Notes: generated by a model from the sequence alone, not told the origin. A stretch of DNA of 64,000 bases from Sphingopyxis sp. H115 (GCF_001468465.1 NZ_LNSA01000006.1:98452-162451); one strand, 5' to 3'; positions 16,186 to 25,823 are shown, counted from the stretch's first letter. Made by a program: numbers and translations.

Positions 16186-16941
16186 CTAGCCCGTAGGCAC
16201 GCCGCCGCCGCTTTCCTTGAGCGTGCGATAGCGCCGGATCGACTTTTCGATATGGCGGCGCGCCGCCCGCCGCGCAGCGCCAGGGTCGCCGGCCTCGATC
16301 GCAATGACGATCGCCTCATGGTCGCGGTTGATCGTATGCGCGTAGCGCTGGTGTCGCACCGGATCGTCGCCCTGGAGGTAGAGCCGCCGCGACGGCACGA
16401 GCCGGACGCCGAGAAATTGAGTGAAGCGCAGGAAATAGGGATTGCCCGTCGCGCTGGCGATCGCGGCATGGAAAGCCGCATCGGCAGCCACCGACGCATC
16501 GACATCGCGGCTTTCCTCCATCGCGGCGAGCGTGCGCCGCAATTGGGCGAGGTCGGCCTCGGTCCGCCGCCGTGCCGCGAGGTCGGCCATCTCGGCCTCG
16601 AACCCCATGCGCATTTCGAGCAGCTTCAGCACGTCGTCGATTTCGCCGACTTCCTCGGCGGTCACCTGAAAGGCGCGATATTGCGCGCCGTCGGGAACAT
16701 AGGCGCCCGACCCGCGCCGCGACACCAGCAGGCCGCGCGCCGCGAGCCGCGAATAGGCCTCGCGCACGACGGTCCGGCTGACGCCGAAGGCCTCGGTGAT
16801 TTCTTTTTCCGTCGGGAAGCGCGATCCGACGGGCATTTCGCCCGTTTCGATCTGCTCCTCGAAGCGCTGGACCAGATCGTCGGCCAGCGATGCCGCCTTG
16901 GTTACCGCCATGGACTGTGCGTTATCATCGCGCTGCGACAC
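16186..16941 (-). CDS. FadR-subfamily GntR transcriptional regulator
   Basis: The 251-aa product has an N-terminal winged helix (VGSRFPTEKEITEAFGVSRT, VVREAYSRLAARGLLVSRRG) and an all-helical FCD ligand domain from about residue 100 with VAADAAFHAAIASATGNPYF and later histidines (HEAIVIAIEAGD, RHIEKSIRRY) that fit a metal-binding FCD pocket. FCD regulators often sense sugar acids and related carboxylates. It closes the manD-DUF4861 transcript, three bases after the DUF4861 stop, and is the likely repressor of this polysaccharide locus. The start is either the GTG at 16941 or the ATG at 16911; neither has a strong ribosome-binding site. Confidence 0.88.
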   Translation of the reverse strand: MSQRDDNAQSMAVTKAASLADDLVQRFEEQIETGEMPVGSRFPTEKEITEAFGVSRTVVREAYSRLAARGLLVSRRGSGAYVPDGAQYRAFQVTAEEVGEIDDVLKLLEMRMGFEAEMADLAARRRTEADLAQLRRTLAAMEESRDVDASVAADAAFHAAIASATGNPYFLRFTQFLGVRLVPSRRLYLQGDDPVRHQRYAHTINRDHEAIVIAIEAGDPGAARRAARRHIEKSIRRYRTLKESGGGVPTG

Positions 16942-16944
16942 TGG

Positions 16945-17841
16945 CTAGGGTCGGAAATCGGGGCGCTGCGCATCGACATAGCTATTCCAGGCGTCCTGCG
17001 TCGCGAAATTGCCGCCAAGCGCCCAGGCTGCGCCGCTATAATAGACGAAGGGGCGCCCGGGCTGCACGCGGACGAGGATCAGATAATTGTCGGCATCCTC
17101 GACAAACCCCGCAAAAGCGGCGGGATCGACGATCACCGCCGCCGCCATCCGGCCCTTTTCGCCGTCAGCAGGGCCCCACCAGCTCAAACGCGCGGTCGCG
17201 CGATCCTTACGCACCTCGCCCAGCTTACCGCCGCCGATCGGGCGTTTCGAGATGCCGATCCCGACGATCAGTTCGGCATCGCTGCTCGACGCGATGGTCG
17301 AGCTCATCCGCGTGAAATTCGTTCCCGCAGGCAGGGTGAAGCGCCGCGTCTCGCGCACCGTGCGCAGCGTGTCGACGGGCCAGGGATCGTAATCGACAGT
17401 GAAGTCGGCGACGTCGGGCCCCGATTGCAGGATGCGGGGGCGGACATAGTTGCGCGAGGTCCAGAGCTTGTTGTCGTACCAGACGCCGAGCCCACCCGTG
17501 CCGCGTCCGGTGCCGACATTATAGAAATCGACCCCCTCGCCATGGTCGGCATGCTGATCGCCGGTGCGCAGCTGGCGGTCCATGAAGGGCCAGCGCACGC
17601 GTTTGCCCCACGCGTCGATCCCCGACGACGAGGGCGGCTCGGCCTCCTCGAGCGCGCGGCCATAGATGCGGTGCGCGATCCGGTCATTCTCCCACAGAAG
17701 ATCGTCGAAGCGATAGTCGGCGATCGCGACCGCGGTGCGCGCTTTCCGTTCTTCGGGCGTCGCCGGACGGAGCGGCGCATGTTCCCGCCCGGCCGCCATC
17801 GGCGCGGATAGCAGGACGAGCGCGAGGAAGGCCGAACGCAT
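16945..17841 (-). CDS. DUF4861-family secreted protein of the polysaccharide locus
   Basis: The 298-aa product starts with a signal peptide (RSAFLALVLLSAPMAAGRE). The mature part contains DLLWENDRIAHRIYGRALEE, KRVRWPFMDRQLRTGDQHAD and HGEGVDFYNVGTGRGTGGLG, the pattern I associate with DUF4861, a family found in bacterial polysaccharide-utilisation loci and of unsettled activity. The ATG at 17841 shares a base with the manD stop, so the gene is translationally coupled to ManD. A catalytic role on a uronic-acid oligosaccharide is plausible from context only. Confidence 0.75.
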   Translation of the reverse strand: MRSAFLALVLLSAPMAAGREHAPLRPATPEERKARTAVAIADYRFDDLLWENDRIAHRIYGRALEEAEPPSSSGIDAWGKRVRWPFMDRQLRTGDQHADHGEGVDFYNVGTGRGTGGLGVWYDNKLWTSRNYVRPRILQSGPDVADFTVDYDPWPVDTLRTVRETRRFTLPAGTNFTRMSSTIASSSDAELIVGIGISKRPIGGGKLGEVRKDRATARLSWWGPADGEKGRMAAAVIVDPAAFAGFVEDADNYLILVRVQPGRPFVYYSGAAWALGGNFATQDAWNSYVDAQRPDFRP

Positions 17842-19052
17842 CACCAGCTCCACATCGTCCCGTCCTCGAGCCGGTTCACCGGCAGATAGGCACGGGTATA
17901 GGGAAAGGTTTCGGCGAGCGCCTCGTCGATATCGACGCCGAGGCCGGGCGCGTCTCCGGGATGGAGCATGCCGTCGGCGAAGCGCCAGGCGTGCGGGAAA
18001 ACTGCATCGGTCTCGGTCGTGTGGCGCATATATTCCTGGACCCCGAAATTGGGGATCGACAGCCCGAGGTGCAGCGCCGCCGCCATCGTCACCGGCGATA
18101 GATCGGTTGCGCCGTGGCAACCCGTCCGCACCTGATAAAGGTCGGCGAACGAAGCGATCTGACGCATATGGGTAATTCCCCCGGCATGGAGCACCGTGGC
18201 GCGGATATAGTCGATCAGGCGGTCTTCGATCAGCGCCTTGCAATCCCACACCGACGAGAAAATCTCGCCGACCGCGAGTGGTGTCGTCGTATGCTGGCGG
18301 ATCAGGCGAAAGGCGTCCTGGTCCTCGGCCGGGGTCGCATCCTCAATCCAGAAGGGACGATAGGGCTCAAGGTCCTTGCCGAGCCGAGCCGCCTCGATCG
18401 GGGTCAGCCGGTGGTGGATGTCGTGAAGCAGATGGACGTCCCAGCCGAGCGCATCGCGCGCCGCGGCGAAGAGTTCGGGCACGACGCGCATATATTTCGA
18501 CGTCGACCAAACATTCTCGGTCGGCAAGTCATTGTCGGCAGGCTCATAGAAATAGCGATCCTTGCTGACGCCATAGGTGGACGCCATTCCAGGCACGCCG
18601 CATTGCAAGCGGATCGCCTTATATCCCTGCGCCTGGTAATCGAGCGCTGCCTCGATCGTATTCTCGATCGTCGCGCCATTCGCATGACCATAAGCCATGC
18701 AACCTTCGCGCGCCGCGCCGCCAAGCAGCTGGTACACCGGCAGGCCCGCGATTTTGCCCTTGATATCCCACAGCGCCATGTCGACCGCCGCGATCGCCGC
18801 CATCGTCACCGGGCCGCGCCGCCAATAGGCGCCCTTGTAGAGATATTGCCAGACATCCTCGATCCGATGCGCGTCGCGCCCGATCAGGCAGGGGATGACA
18901 TGTTCGGACAAATAGGCCGCGACCGCGAGCTCGCGACCGTTGAGGGTCGCGTCGCCGACGCCGGTCGTCCCGTCGTCGCACTCGATCTTCAGCGTCGTGA
19001 AATTGCGGCCCGGCGAGGTCAATATCACCCGGGCTGACACGATCTTCGGCAT
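17841..19052 (-). CDS. manD: D-mannonate dehydratase (ManD, enolase superfamily)
   Basis: ManD dehydrates D-mannonate to 2-keto-3-deoxy-D-gluconate, the step that feeds hexuronate carbon into the KDG branch. The 403-aa product closely follows the characterised Novosphingobium enzyme as I recall it: [56 protein letters not shown] and the terminal [14 protein letters not shown]. Tyr160, Asp211 and His213 align with the catalytic Tyr159, Asp210 and His212. It starts the minus-strand unit manD-DUF4861-gntR, divergent from the GH105 gene. The uronate isomerase and reductase that would supply mannonate are not in the window. Confidence 0.93.
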   Translation of the reverse strand: MPKIVSARVILTSPGRNFTTLKIECDDGTTGVGDATLNGRELAVAAYLSEHVIPCLIGRDAHRIEDVWQYLYKGAYWRRGPVTMAAIAAVDMALWDIKGKIAGLPVYQLLGGAAREGCMAYGHANGATIENTIEAALDYQAQGYKAIRLQCGVPGMASTYGVSKDRYFYEPADNDLPTENVWSTSKYMRVVPELFAAARDALGWDVHLLHDIHHRLTPIEAARLGKDLEPYRPFWIEDATPAEDQDAFRLIRQHTTTPLAVGEIFSSVWDCKALIEDRLIDYIRATVLHAGGITHMRQIASFADLYQVRTGCHGATDLSPVTMAAALHLGLSIPNFGVQEYMRHTTETDAVFPHAWRFADGMLHPGDAPGLGVDIDEALAETFPYTRAYLPVNRLEDGTMWSW

Positions 19053-19124
19053 TCCGTCCCCTCATCGCCATTCGGACTAGTTGTGTGACAACATTATTGA
19101 CACTTGCGCCAAAAAGAAAGAGGT

Positions 19125-19140
19125 ATGTCACCGGTGTCAG
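19125..19140 (+). promoter_or_regulatory. Candidate operator in the manD/GH105 divergent region
   Basis: ATGTCACCGGTGTCAG is an imperfect palindrome centred on CCGG. It lies 41 bases before the GH105 ATG and shares the core CACCGGT (or its complement) and flanking TCA with the better palindrome TTGACACCGGTATCAA at 20434-20449 upstream of the TonB receptor. A TTGACA hexamer at 19098 could be the -35 element, which would place the operator over the -10 region, a repressor arrangement. Confidence 0.5.
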
Positions 19141-19180
19141 GGCGAAAAGCCAAGCCTGCTTGAGAGGGAGAGGATATGCC

Positions 19181-20332
19181 ATGTCGCTGAGCCTGTTTTC
19201 GTTTGTGATGGCCGCTCCCGCGGCGATGGCGGCGCCCGCCCAGGCCACGATGCCGCAGCCCGCCGCGATCCTCGCCGACACGCGCCGCGTCGCCGACTGG
19301 CAGCTCGCGAACCGGACCAACTGGGCGACGATGCCCGCGGCACGCAAGAGCGTGCAGGAGGTGCGGGACTGGCAGCAGGCTACTTTCTGGGTCGCGCTGA
19401 CCGAGCTCGCGAACCGCGACAGGACCTATTCGAAATCGCTGCTCGACCTCGGCCGCACCGAGAAGTGGCAGATGGGCGACCTGCCCTTTCACGCCGACGA
19501 CCAGCTGATTGGGCAGGCGTGGCTATGGGCGGCGCAGAATGGCGAGGGCAAGAAAGCGATCGCGCCGATGCGCGCCTATTTCGACCATGTCCTCGCCAAC
19601 CGACCGATGATCGGGCTCGAATTCATCCCCGTCGCGCCCGGCAAGGGCACGTCGGCATGCACCGACCGCTGGTGCTGGTGCGACGCGCTGTTCATGGCAC
19701 CGCCGACGATGTTCCGTCTCGCCAAGGCGACGGGCGACAAGCGCTATGCCGACTTCGTCCACGAGGAGTGGAAAGCGACGACCGACTATCTGTTCGACCC
19801 GTCCGAGCAGCTCTATTTTCGCGACAGCCGCTTTTTCAACATGCGCGACGCCAAGGGACGCAAGCTGTTCTGGAGCCGCGGCAACGGCTGGGTGATGGGG
19901 GGGCTCGTGCGCGTATTGCAAGTGCTGGGCAAAGGCGACCCGCAGCGCCCCTATTATGAGAGATTGTTCAAGGACATGTCGGCGAAGCTCGTGACGCTGC
20001 AAAAGGCTGACGGCTATTGGCCCGCGTCGCTGCTCGACCAGGACCCGGGCACGCCGCCCGAATCGAGCGGCACCGCCTTCTTCACCTATGCCTTTGCGTG
20101 GGGCGTCGACAACGGCCTGCTCGACCGCGCGACCTATGAGCCAGCCGCGGTGCGCGGCTGGACCGCACTCGGCCAGGCGGTGCAGCCCGACGGCATGCTC
20201 GGCTGGGTGCAACAGGTCGGCGACCGCCCCGACAGCGTCTCGGCCACGGAGACGCAATTCTATGGATCGGGCGCCTATCTGCTCGCCGGCACCGCGATGT
20301 ACGATCTGGCAATGAAGCGCAGAAATCCTTGA
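19181..20332 (+). CDS. GH105-family unsaturated uronyl hydrolase
   Basis: GH88/GH105 enzymes remove the 4,5-unsaturated uronic acid left by polysaccharide lyases through hydration of the double bond. The ATG at 19181, after a GGGAGAGGA purine run, gives 383 aa with a short hydrophobic leader ending AAPAQA, suggesting export to the periplasm. Motifs include LPFHADDQLIGQAWLWAAQN, CTDRWCWCDALFMAPPTMF with the catalytic Asp in WCDALFMAPP, and LFWSRGNGWVMGGLVRVLQV; these are diagnostic of GH105. It opens the plus-strand arm of the locus, divergent from manD. Precise uronate specificity cannot be read from sequence. Confidence 0.88.
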   Translation: MSLSLFSFVMAAPAAMAAPAQATMPQPAAILADTRRVADWQLANRTNWATMPAARKSVQEVRDWQQATFWVALTELANRDRTYSKSLLDLGRTEKWQMGDLPFHADDQLIGQAWLWAAQNGEGKKAIAPMRAYFDHVLANRPMIGLEFIPVAPGKGTSACTDRWCWCDALFMAPPTMFRLAKATGDKRYADFVHEEWKATTDYLFDPSEQLYFRDSRFFNMRDAKGRKLFWSRGNGWVMGGLVRVLQVLGKGDPQRPYYERLFKDMSAKLVTLQKADGYWPASLLDQDPGTPPESSGTAFFTYAFAWGVDNGLLDRATYEPAAVRGWTALGQAVQPDGMLGWVQQVGDRPDSVSATETQFYGSGAYLLAGTAMYDLAMKRRNP

Positions 20333-20397
20333 TCATTTGTGGCTTCCATCGGACCCGGCCGCTCCGCCAAGCGAGCGATTGACTTCCATTTCTTAAG

Positions 20398-20449
20398 TTG
20401 TAATACATCTTATAAGTTGTATGATAATTTGAATTGACACCGGTATCAA
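20398..20449 (+). promoter_or_regulatory. Promoter with two palindromes upstream of the TonB receptor
   Basis: TTGTAA at 20398 and TATGAT at 20420 with a 16-base spacer form a plausible housekeeping promoter. The spacer is covered by a 20-base near-palindrome, ATACATCTTATAAGTTGTAT (20403-20422, one mismatched pair). Just downstream, over the expected start point, lies TTGACACCGGTATCAA (20434-20449), palindromic except for one pair. Either could be the operator of the local GntR regulator; the second has the central CG typical of LacI-family sites. The receptor ATG is at 20495. Confidence 0.55.
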
Positions 20450-20494
20450 TCGGGTCCGCGCCGCCAGTCCAAGGGCAAAAAGAGGGAGAGGAAA

Positions 20495-23416
20495 ATGAAG
20501 TCATCATCGGTCCGGCGGACCCGCACCGCCTTGCTGGCGTCCGCGGCGCTGTTCGCCGCCATGCCCGCATGGGCGCAGGAAGCACCCGTCGAAACCGGAG
20601 GCGGGCCGGCGGCTGCGGTCGATGACGGCGACGAGATTCTCGTCACCGGCACGCGCGCGACGCAGCGTAGTTCGATCGAGTTCAAGCGCGCGGCGGACGT
20701 GGTCGTAGACGGGCTCGTCAGCGAAGAAATCGGCGCCACTCCCGACAATTCGGTCGGCGATACGCTCGAACGCATCGTCGGAGTCTCGGCCGACCGCTTC
20801 AAGGGCAACGCCAACGAACTGTCGGTGCGCGGACTCGGCCCAACCTTGAGCTTTTCGACCTTCAACGGCCGCGAAGTGTCGACCGCGGGCCCCGACCGCT
20901 CGGTCGCCTTCCAGCAATTCCCGTCGGAACTGGTCAACGGCGTCCTCGTCTACAAGACGCAGCGCGCCGACTTTCTCGAAGGCGGCGTCGGCGGGGTGAT
21001 CGAGCTTCGCTCGATGAAGCCGCTCGATTACGGCAAGCGCCGCATCCAGTTCGAGGTGCGCGGCGATTTCCAGCCGCAGGACAACGACGTCTACCAGCAT
21101 GACGGACTCGGCTATCGCGCCAATTTTTCTTACACCGATCAATATGAGACCGGGCTGGGCGACATCGGCGTGTCGATCGGTTACCAGCGGCAGGACACAA
21201 GCGCGCCCGAAGATTATTATAACGGCAATTCGACCTTCCAGCTCTGCAACACTTCGGCCGACAACCCCTGGCAGCTGACCGGCAACGCCGCGACGCAGGC
21301 CGCCGCCGGCGCGAATATCAACTGCACCTTCGCCGAGGGACCACGTACCGCCAATGGCGTGACCGTGGGCGAAACGATCGGCGATTATTACTTCCCAACC
21401 TCGTCGCGCAGCTTCCGCACGCAAAAGACGTCGGAAATCCGCGACGGGCTGATCGGCGCGGTCCAGTGGCGCCCGTCACCCGAGTTGGAGATCGCGATCG
21501 ATGGCCAATATTCGAAGCGCCGTAGCCGCGAGGAACGCAATGTGCTGGGCATCCCCGAAGGGCTGCGCGGGATCGAGCCGCTGATCATCGGCAACGGCAG
21601 CAACGGCTATTCGCCCGGCGCGCTGATCAGCTATCGCGGCAATTCGAATATCGAGAACCAGCTCGAAACGCGCCAGCGCAACGAAACTTACAAGGGCGGG
21701 GGTCTGGGCCTGATCTGGACCCCCGATCGCTGGACGGTCAGCTTCGACGGATCCTATTCGGACAGCCACCGCACCGAAATGCAAAAGGCGACGCGCATGC
21801 GGTCGAACCGCCGCGTCGGCTATACGCTCACCTATCTGGACGACGATGTGGTGCCGAATGTTGAGTTCGAGGATTTCGACATCACGGACCACGACCTGTT
21901 CCTGACCACCGCGGCCAATTCGGTCTACGCGCGCAACCGTTTCGTGACCGATCGCCGCGACCGAATCTGGGCCGGACGGCTCGACATCGAACGCGAGCTC
22001 GACGGCTTCATCACCTCGGTCAAGGTCGGCGGCCGCTATTCGGACCACCACCGCACCAACGACAATGCGCGCAACAACGATCTCAACACTCTCGCGGCCA
22101 TCGACGGCGTCACGCCGGCCGAACTGATCGCGCAGGCGAACCAGAATTGCCGTGGGCCGTTCACCACCAGCAGCTACATGCAGGGCATGGGCACCAACGT
22201 CACGCGCTGGGCGACGTTCGACAACGACTGCCTGTTCCGGACCTTCACCGGCGGCGACGATACACTGCCCTATCCCGCCGATGGCCGCGACCCGAGCGAC
22301 ATCGACGTCACCGAACGCATCTATGCGCTCTACGGCCTCGCCAATTTCGAATCGCAGGCGGGCAGCGTGCCGTTCAGCGGCAATATCGGGGTGCGCTGGG
22401 TCAAGACCGACATCACCTCGATCGGCTATCGCCAGCCCTATGTGATCACAATCGACACCGCCGGCGACAGCTATAGCGTCGATCCCGATCCGGACGGCGA
22501 GTTGCTGACGAACCGCGCCAAGGGCAGCTATAACTATTTCCTGCCGAGCGCGAACATTGCCTTCGACCTGTCGCAGGAGGTCAAGCTGCGCCTTGCCGCC
22601 TATCGCGCGATCGCCCGGTCGGGAATCGAAAGCTTCGGCGCGGGCATCCGGCTCAACCCGACCGCGGGGACCGGGCTCGAGAATATCGTCTTCGACGCGA
22701 CGACCGGCAATCCGAACCTCAAGCCGCTGCGCGCGTGGAACGTCGACGCAAGCCTCGAGCTTTACGCGTCGCAGGACACTCTGCTCTCGATCGCTGGCTA
22801 TTATAAATGGGCGAAGGGCACGGTGATCAGCGCCGAGGAGCCGATCCCGACCGACATCACGATCACGACGATTCGCGACGGCGGCGCGCCGGTGACCGAG
22901 ACCGTCACCATTTCGCCGGTCGCCCCGACGAACGACAGCGAAACGCGGCATCTCTATGGGGTCGAGGCGACGGCAAGCCACGCCTTCACCTGGCTTCCCA
23001 ACCCGCTCGACGGGCTTGGCATCCAGGGTTCGGTCAACCGCGCCTTCGCCAATTTCGAATATCCCGACACCTCGCCAATCGCCGACTATGTCGATCCCGC
23101 AAACCTGATCGGGTTGTCGAAATGGACCGCGAGCGGATCGGTGTGGTTCGAAAAATGGGGCCTCTCGCTCCGCGCCAACCTCCGTTACCGCTCGGGCTAT
23201 TACAAGCCGAACGGCGGAACCAACCGCGAAATCCGCGGCGGGACCTATCTCAACCTGTCGGCGCAATATAATGTCACCGACAATGTCCAGCTCAAGCTGC
23301 AGGCGCTCAACGTAACGAACACCCAGGACATCATGTACAAGGGCGGATACGACAGCATCGCCGAAGTATCGCGCAGCGGTCCGCAATATTTCTTCGGTTT
23401 TCGGGTCCGCCTGTGA
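20495..23416 (+). CDS. TonB-dependent outer-membrane receptor (oligosaccharide uptake type)
   Basis: The 973-aa protein has a signal peptide (RTALLASAALFAAMPAWAQ), a TonB-box-like DEILVTGTRA, and a plug domain with SVGDTLERIVGVSADRFKGN, ELSVRGLGPTLSFSTFNGRE and VYKTQRADFLEGGVGGVIEL. The remaining roughly 750 residues are the 22-strand barrel, ending QYFFGFRVRL. The TFNGRE plug and the length near 970 aa resemble receptors of carbohydrate loci in sphingomonads and Caulobacter rather than siderophore receptors. It is translationally coupled to the downstream lyase gene (four-base overlap) and probably imports oligosaccharide products of the locus. Confidence 0.92.
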   Translation: MKSSSVRRTRTALLASAALFAAMPAWAQEAPVETGGGPAAAVDDGDEILVTGTRATQRSSIEFKRAADVVVDGLVSEEIGATPDNSVGDTLERIVGVSADRFKGNANELSVRGLGPTLSFSTFNGREVSTAGPDRSVAFQQFPSELVNGVLVYKTQRADFLEGGVGGVIELRSMKPLDYGKRRIQFEVRGDFQPQDNDVYQHDGLGYRANFSYTDQYETGLGDIGVSIGYQRQDTSAPEDYYNGNSTFQLCNTSADNPWQLTGNAATQAAAGANINCTFAEGPRTANGVTVGETIGDYYFPTSSRSFRTQKTSEIRDGLIGAVQWRPSPELEIAIDGQYSKRRSREERNVLGIPEGLRGIEPLIIGNGSNGYSPGALISYRGNSNIENQLETRQRNETYKGGGLGLIWTPDRWTVSFDGSYSDSHRTEMQKATRMRSNRRVGYTLTYLDDDVVPNVEFEDFDITDHDLFLTTAANSVYARNRFVTDRRDRIWAGRLDIERELDGFITSVKVGGRYSDHHRTNDNARNNDLNTLAAIDGVTPAELIAQANQNCRGPFTTSSYMQGMGTNVTRWATFDNDCLFRTFTGGDDTLPYPADGRDPSDIDVTERIYALYGLANFESQAGSVPFSGNIGVRWVKTDITSIGYRQPYVITIDTAGDSYSVDPDPDGELLTNRAKGSYNYFLPSANIAFDLSQEVKLRLAAYRAIARSGIESFGAGIRLNPTAGTGLENIVFDATTGNPNLKPLRAWNVDASLELYASQDTLLSIAGYYKWAKGTVISAEEPIPTDITITTIRDGGAPVTETVTISPVAPTNDSETRHLYGVEATASHAFTWLPNPLDGLGIQGSVNRAFANFEYPDTSPIADYVDPANLIGLSKWTASGSVWFEKWGLSLRANLRYRSGYYKPNGGTNREIRGGTYLNLSAQYNVTDNVQLKLQALNVTNTQDIMYKGGYDSIAEVSRSGPQYFFGFRVRL

Positions 23417-24663
23417 AGCCAGCGCGTTTAGTCCGGCTCCGTTGGACTATCCTGGCCGCCGCCGCATTCTTTCCGACCGCGGCGGCGGCTTTTTCCTCAA
23501 TGCCGGCCTGTGACACGAGCGAAGGCTATTCGGCCTCCTTCGCCGGCCGCCGCACCTTTACGCTGCGCCCCGCCGATCTCGACGCGATCAAGGCGGCGCT
23601 TCCGAACGATCCGGCGATCGGCGGCGCCTACCGCAAGCTGATTGCAGAGGCCGACAAGGCGCTCGCGGCCGAGCCCGCCTCGGTGGTCGACAAGCGCAGC
23701 ATCCCCGTGTCGGGCGACCGCCACGACTATGTCAGCCTCGCGCGCTATTGGTGGCCGGACCCCGCCAATCCGAACGGCGCCTATGTGCGCCGCGACGGCA
23801 ACACCAATCCCGATATCGAAAGCGATCGCTTCGACCGCGCCGCACTTGCCCGCATGGTGCGCGACGCCGACACGCTCGCGCTTGCTTATTATTACAGTGA
23901 CGACCGCAAATATGCCGCGGGCGCGGCGCGCGTCATCCGGACCTGGTTCCTCGATCCCGCGACGCGAATGAACCCGAACATGAATTTCGCGCAGGCGGTG
24001 CCCGGCGTCTCGAATGGCCGCGCCGAGGGCGTGCTCGACGGTGCGGGCTTCATCGCGGCGATCGACGCCGCCGGGCTGATCGCGCCGTCGGGCGCGCTGA
24101 CGCCGACCGAAATGACCGCACTCGAAGGCTGGTTTTCGCGCTATATCGACTGGATGCTGAAAAGCCCGAACGGAAGGGCGGAGGGCAAGGCGTCGAACAA
24201 CCATGGCCTCTGGTATGACGCGCAGGTCGCACGCTTCGCGCTGTTCGCGCGGCGCCCCGATGTCGCGCGCCGGATCGTCGCCGCCTTTCCGGGGCAGCGC
24301 CTTGCGCGGCAAGTCGATCCCTCGGGTGCCTTGCCCAAGGAACTGACACGAACTCGGAGCTTCCACTATTCGCTCTATGCGCTCGATGCCGCCTATACGG
24401 TCGCCGACAGCGCGACGTGCCTCGGCATCGACCTTTATCGCGCCGAAGAGCGGAGCCGGTCGCTCCGCAAGGCGACCGATTATGTCGCCGCATATCGCGG
24501 CCGCAGTGCCGACTGGCCGCACAGGGAACAGGTCTGGCCCGCCGCGATGCTCGACCGGCTGCTCGTCCGCGCCGATGATGCCTGGGGGCCCGGCGTCTAT
24601 CCGCGCAGCATCGAAGGCCAGCTGTTGCTTCGCCATCGTATCGCACCGAAGCCCCCCCAATGA
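23413..24663 (+). CDS. Alginate lyase-family protein (first tandem copy)
   Basis: The 416-aa product starts at a GTG overlapping the receptor stop. It has a signal peptide (residues 1-26, ending TAAAAFSS) and the alpha/alpha-barrel alginate-lyase fold signature: DYVSLARYWWPDPANPNGAY then VRRDG, TRMNPNMNFAQAVPG, KASNNHGLWYDAQVARFALF and LTRTRSFHYSLYALDA. NNHG with an aromatic neighbour corresponds to the catalytic NNH(S)YW region of PL5 AlgL, with the Arg and Tyr of TRSFHYS. PL5 relatives cleave mannuronan or glucuronan by beta-elimination, giving the unsaturated ends that GH105 would remove. Substrate is inferred, not proven. Confidence 0.8.
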   Translation: MKPARLVRLRWTILAAAAFFPTAAAAFSSMPACDTSEGYSASFAGRRTFTLRPADLDAIKAALPNDPAIGGAYRKLIAEADKALAAEPASVVDKRSIPVSGDRHDYVSLARYWWPDPANPNGAYVRRDGNTNPDIESDRFDRAALARMVRDADTLALAYYYSDDRKYAAGAARVIRTWFLDPATRMNPNMNFAQAVPGVSNGRAEGVLDGAGFIAAIDAAGLIAPSGALTPTEMTALEGWFSRYIDWMLKSPNGRAEGKASNNHGLWYDAQVARFALFARRPDVARRIVAAFPGQRLARQVDPSGALPKELTRTRSFHYSLYALDAAYTVADSATCLGIDLYRAEERSRSLRKATDYVAAYRGRSADWPHREQVWPAAMLDRLLVRADDAWGPGVYPRSIEGQLLLRHRIAPKPPQ

Positions 24664-25823
24664 TCCCCCGTCGGACCCTGCTGCTCGCCGCGCTGATCGC
24701 CGCGCCCGCGGCATGGGCGCGGCCGCAGCCGATCGGACTCGACATTCGCGCGATCGAGCGCCGCCGCCTGATGCCGCAGGCCGAAGCCCTAATCACCGCC
24801 GAACCCCGCACCATCGCCGCCATCCCCGCCCCGCGCAGCCCGGCGGGTCCGCGGGATTATTATTCGGAAGGCGATTATTGGTGGCCCGACGCGGCAAACC
24901 CGGGCGGTCCCTATGTGCGCCGCGACGGCCGTTCGAACCCCGACAAGTTCGACGGCCATCGCGACGCGCTGATCGCGTTCGGCCGCACTGTGCCCGCGCT
25001 CGCGGCGCTGTGGGATCTGACCAGCGAGGCGCGCTTCGCCGATGCCGCGATGCGCCACCTCCACGCGTGGTTCGTCGATTCGAAGACGCGAATGAACCCG
25101 AACCTCGACCACGCGCAGGCGATCATCGGCGCTAATACGGGGCGCGCGATCGGGGTGATCGACACGTTGCAGATCGTCGAGGTCGCACGCGCCGCGACGC
25201 TCTTCGGGAAAAAAAATGCCCCCGGCTATGCCGCGATCCGCGCGGGCGTCGATAGCTGGTTCGCCGAGTATCTCAGCTGGCTCACCACCTCGCCCTTCGG
25301 CACCGAAGAGCGCGACGAGACGAATAATCATGGCACCTGCTGGCTCTTGCAGGCCGCGTCTTTTGCTGCGCTGATCGGCCGCGACGACATCCTCGCCGAT
25401 GCCCGCGCCCGGCTCCAGACGATCATCGTCCCGACGCAGATCGCCGCCGACGGGCGCCAGCCGCTCGAACTCGCGCGCACCAAGCCCTTTGCCTATTCGC
25501 TCTTCAATCTCGACGTGCTCGCCGCGTCGGCGTGGCTGCTTGGCGGCCGCGAACTGATCGGCTGGCAGACCGCCGACGGGCGCTCGATAGCCGGCGCGAT
25601 CGCATGGATGGCGCCCTATATCGCTGACAAGGCGGCATGGCCGCTGCCGCCCGACATCGAATATTGGGACGGCTTCCCCGTGCGCCAGCCAAGCCTGCTC
25701 TTCGGCGGCCTTGCTCAGGAACGCGGCGACTGGCTCGCGATCTGGCGGCGGCTGGACCCCGATCCGGTTATCGGCGAGGTCGTGCGCAACTTCCCCGTCC
25801 GCCAGCCCCTGCTCTGGATTTAG
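24660..25823 (+). CDS. Alginate lyase-family protein (second tandem copy)
   Basis: This 387-aa paralogue overlaps the previous gene by four bases and shares all its landmarks: DYYSEGDYWWPDAANPGGPY, VRRDGRSNPDK, SKTRMNPNLDHAQAIIGANT, RDETNNHGTCWLLQAASFAA and LARTKPFAYSLFNLDVLAAS. It has a signal peptide (RRTLLLAALIAAPAAWARP). The two copies differ around the NNHG motif (NNHGLWYD versus NNHGTCWL), hinting at distinct subsites, for example endo and exo action. It ends in a four-base convergent overlap with the acyl-CoA dehydrogenase gene on the other strand. Confidence 0.8.
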   Translation: MIPRRTLLLAALIAAPAAWARPQPIGLDIRAIERRRLMPQAEALITAEPRTIAAIPAPRSPAGPRDYYSEGDYWWPDAANPGGPYVRRDGRSNPDKFDGHRDALIAFGRTVPALAALWDLTSEARFADAAMRHLHAWFVDSKTRMNPNLDHAQAIIGANTGRAIGVIDTLQIVEVARAATLFGKKNAPGYAAIRAGVDSWFAEYLSWLTTSPFGTEERDETNNHGTCWLLQAASFAALIGRDDILADARARLQTIIVPTQIAADGRQPLELARTKPFAYSLFNLDVLAASAWLLGGRELIGWQTADGRSIAGAIAWMAPYIADKAAWPLPPDIEYWDGFPVRQPSLLFGGLAQERGDWLAIWRRLDPDPVIGEVVRNFPVRQPLLWI

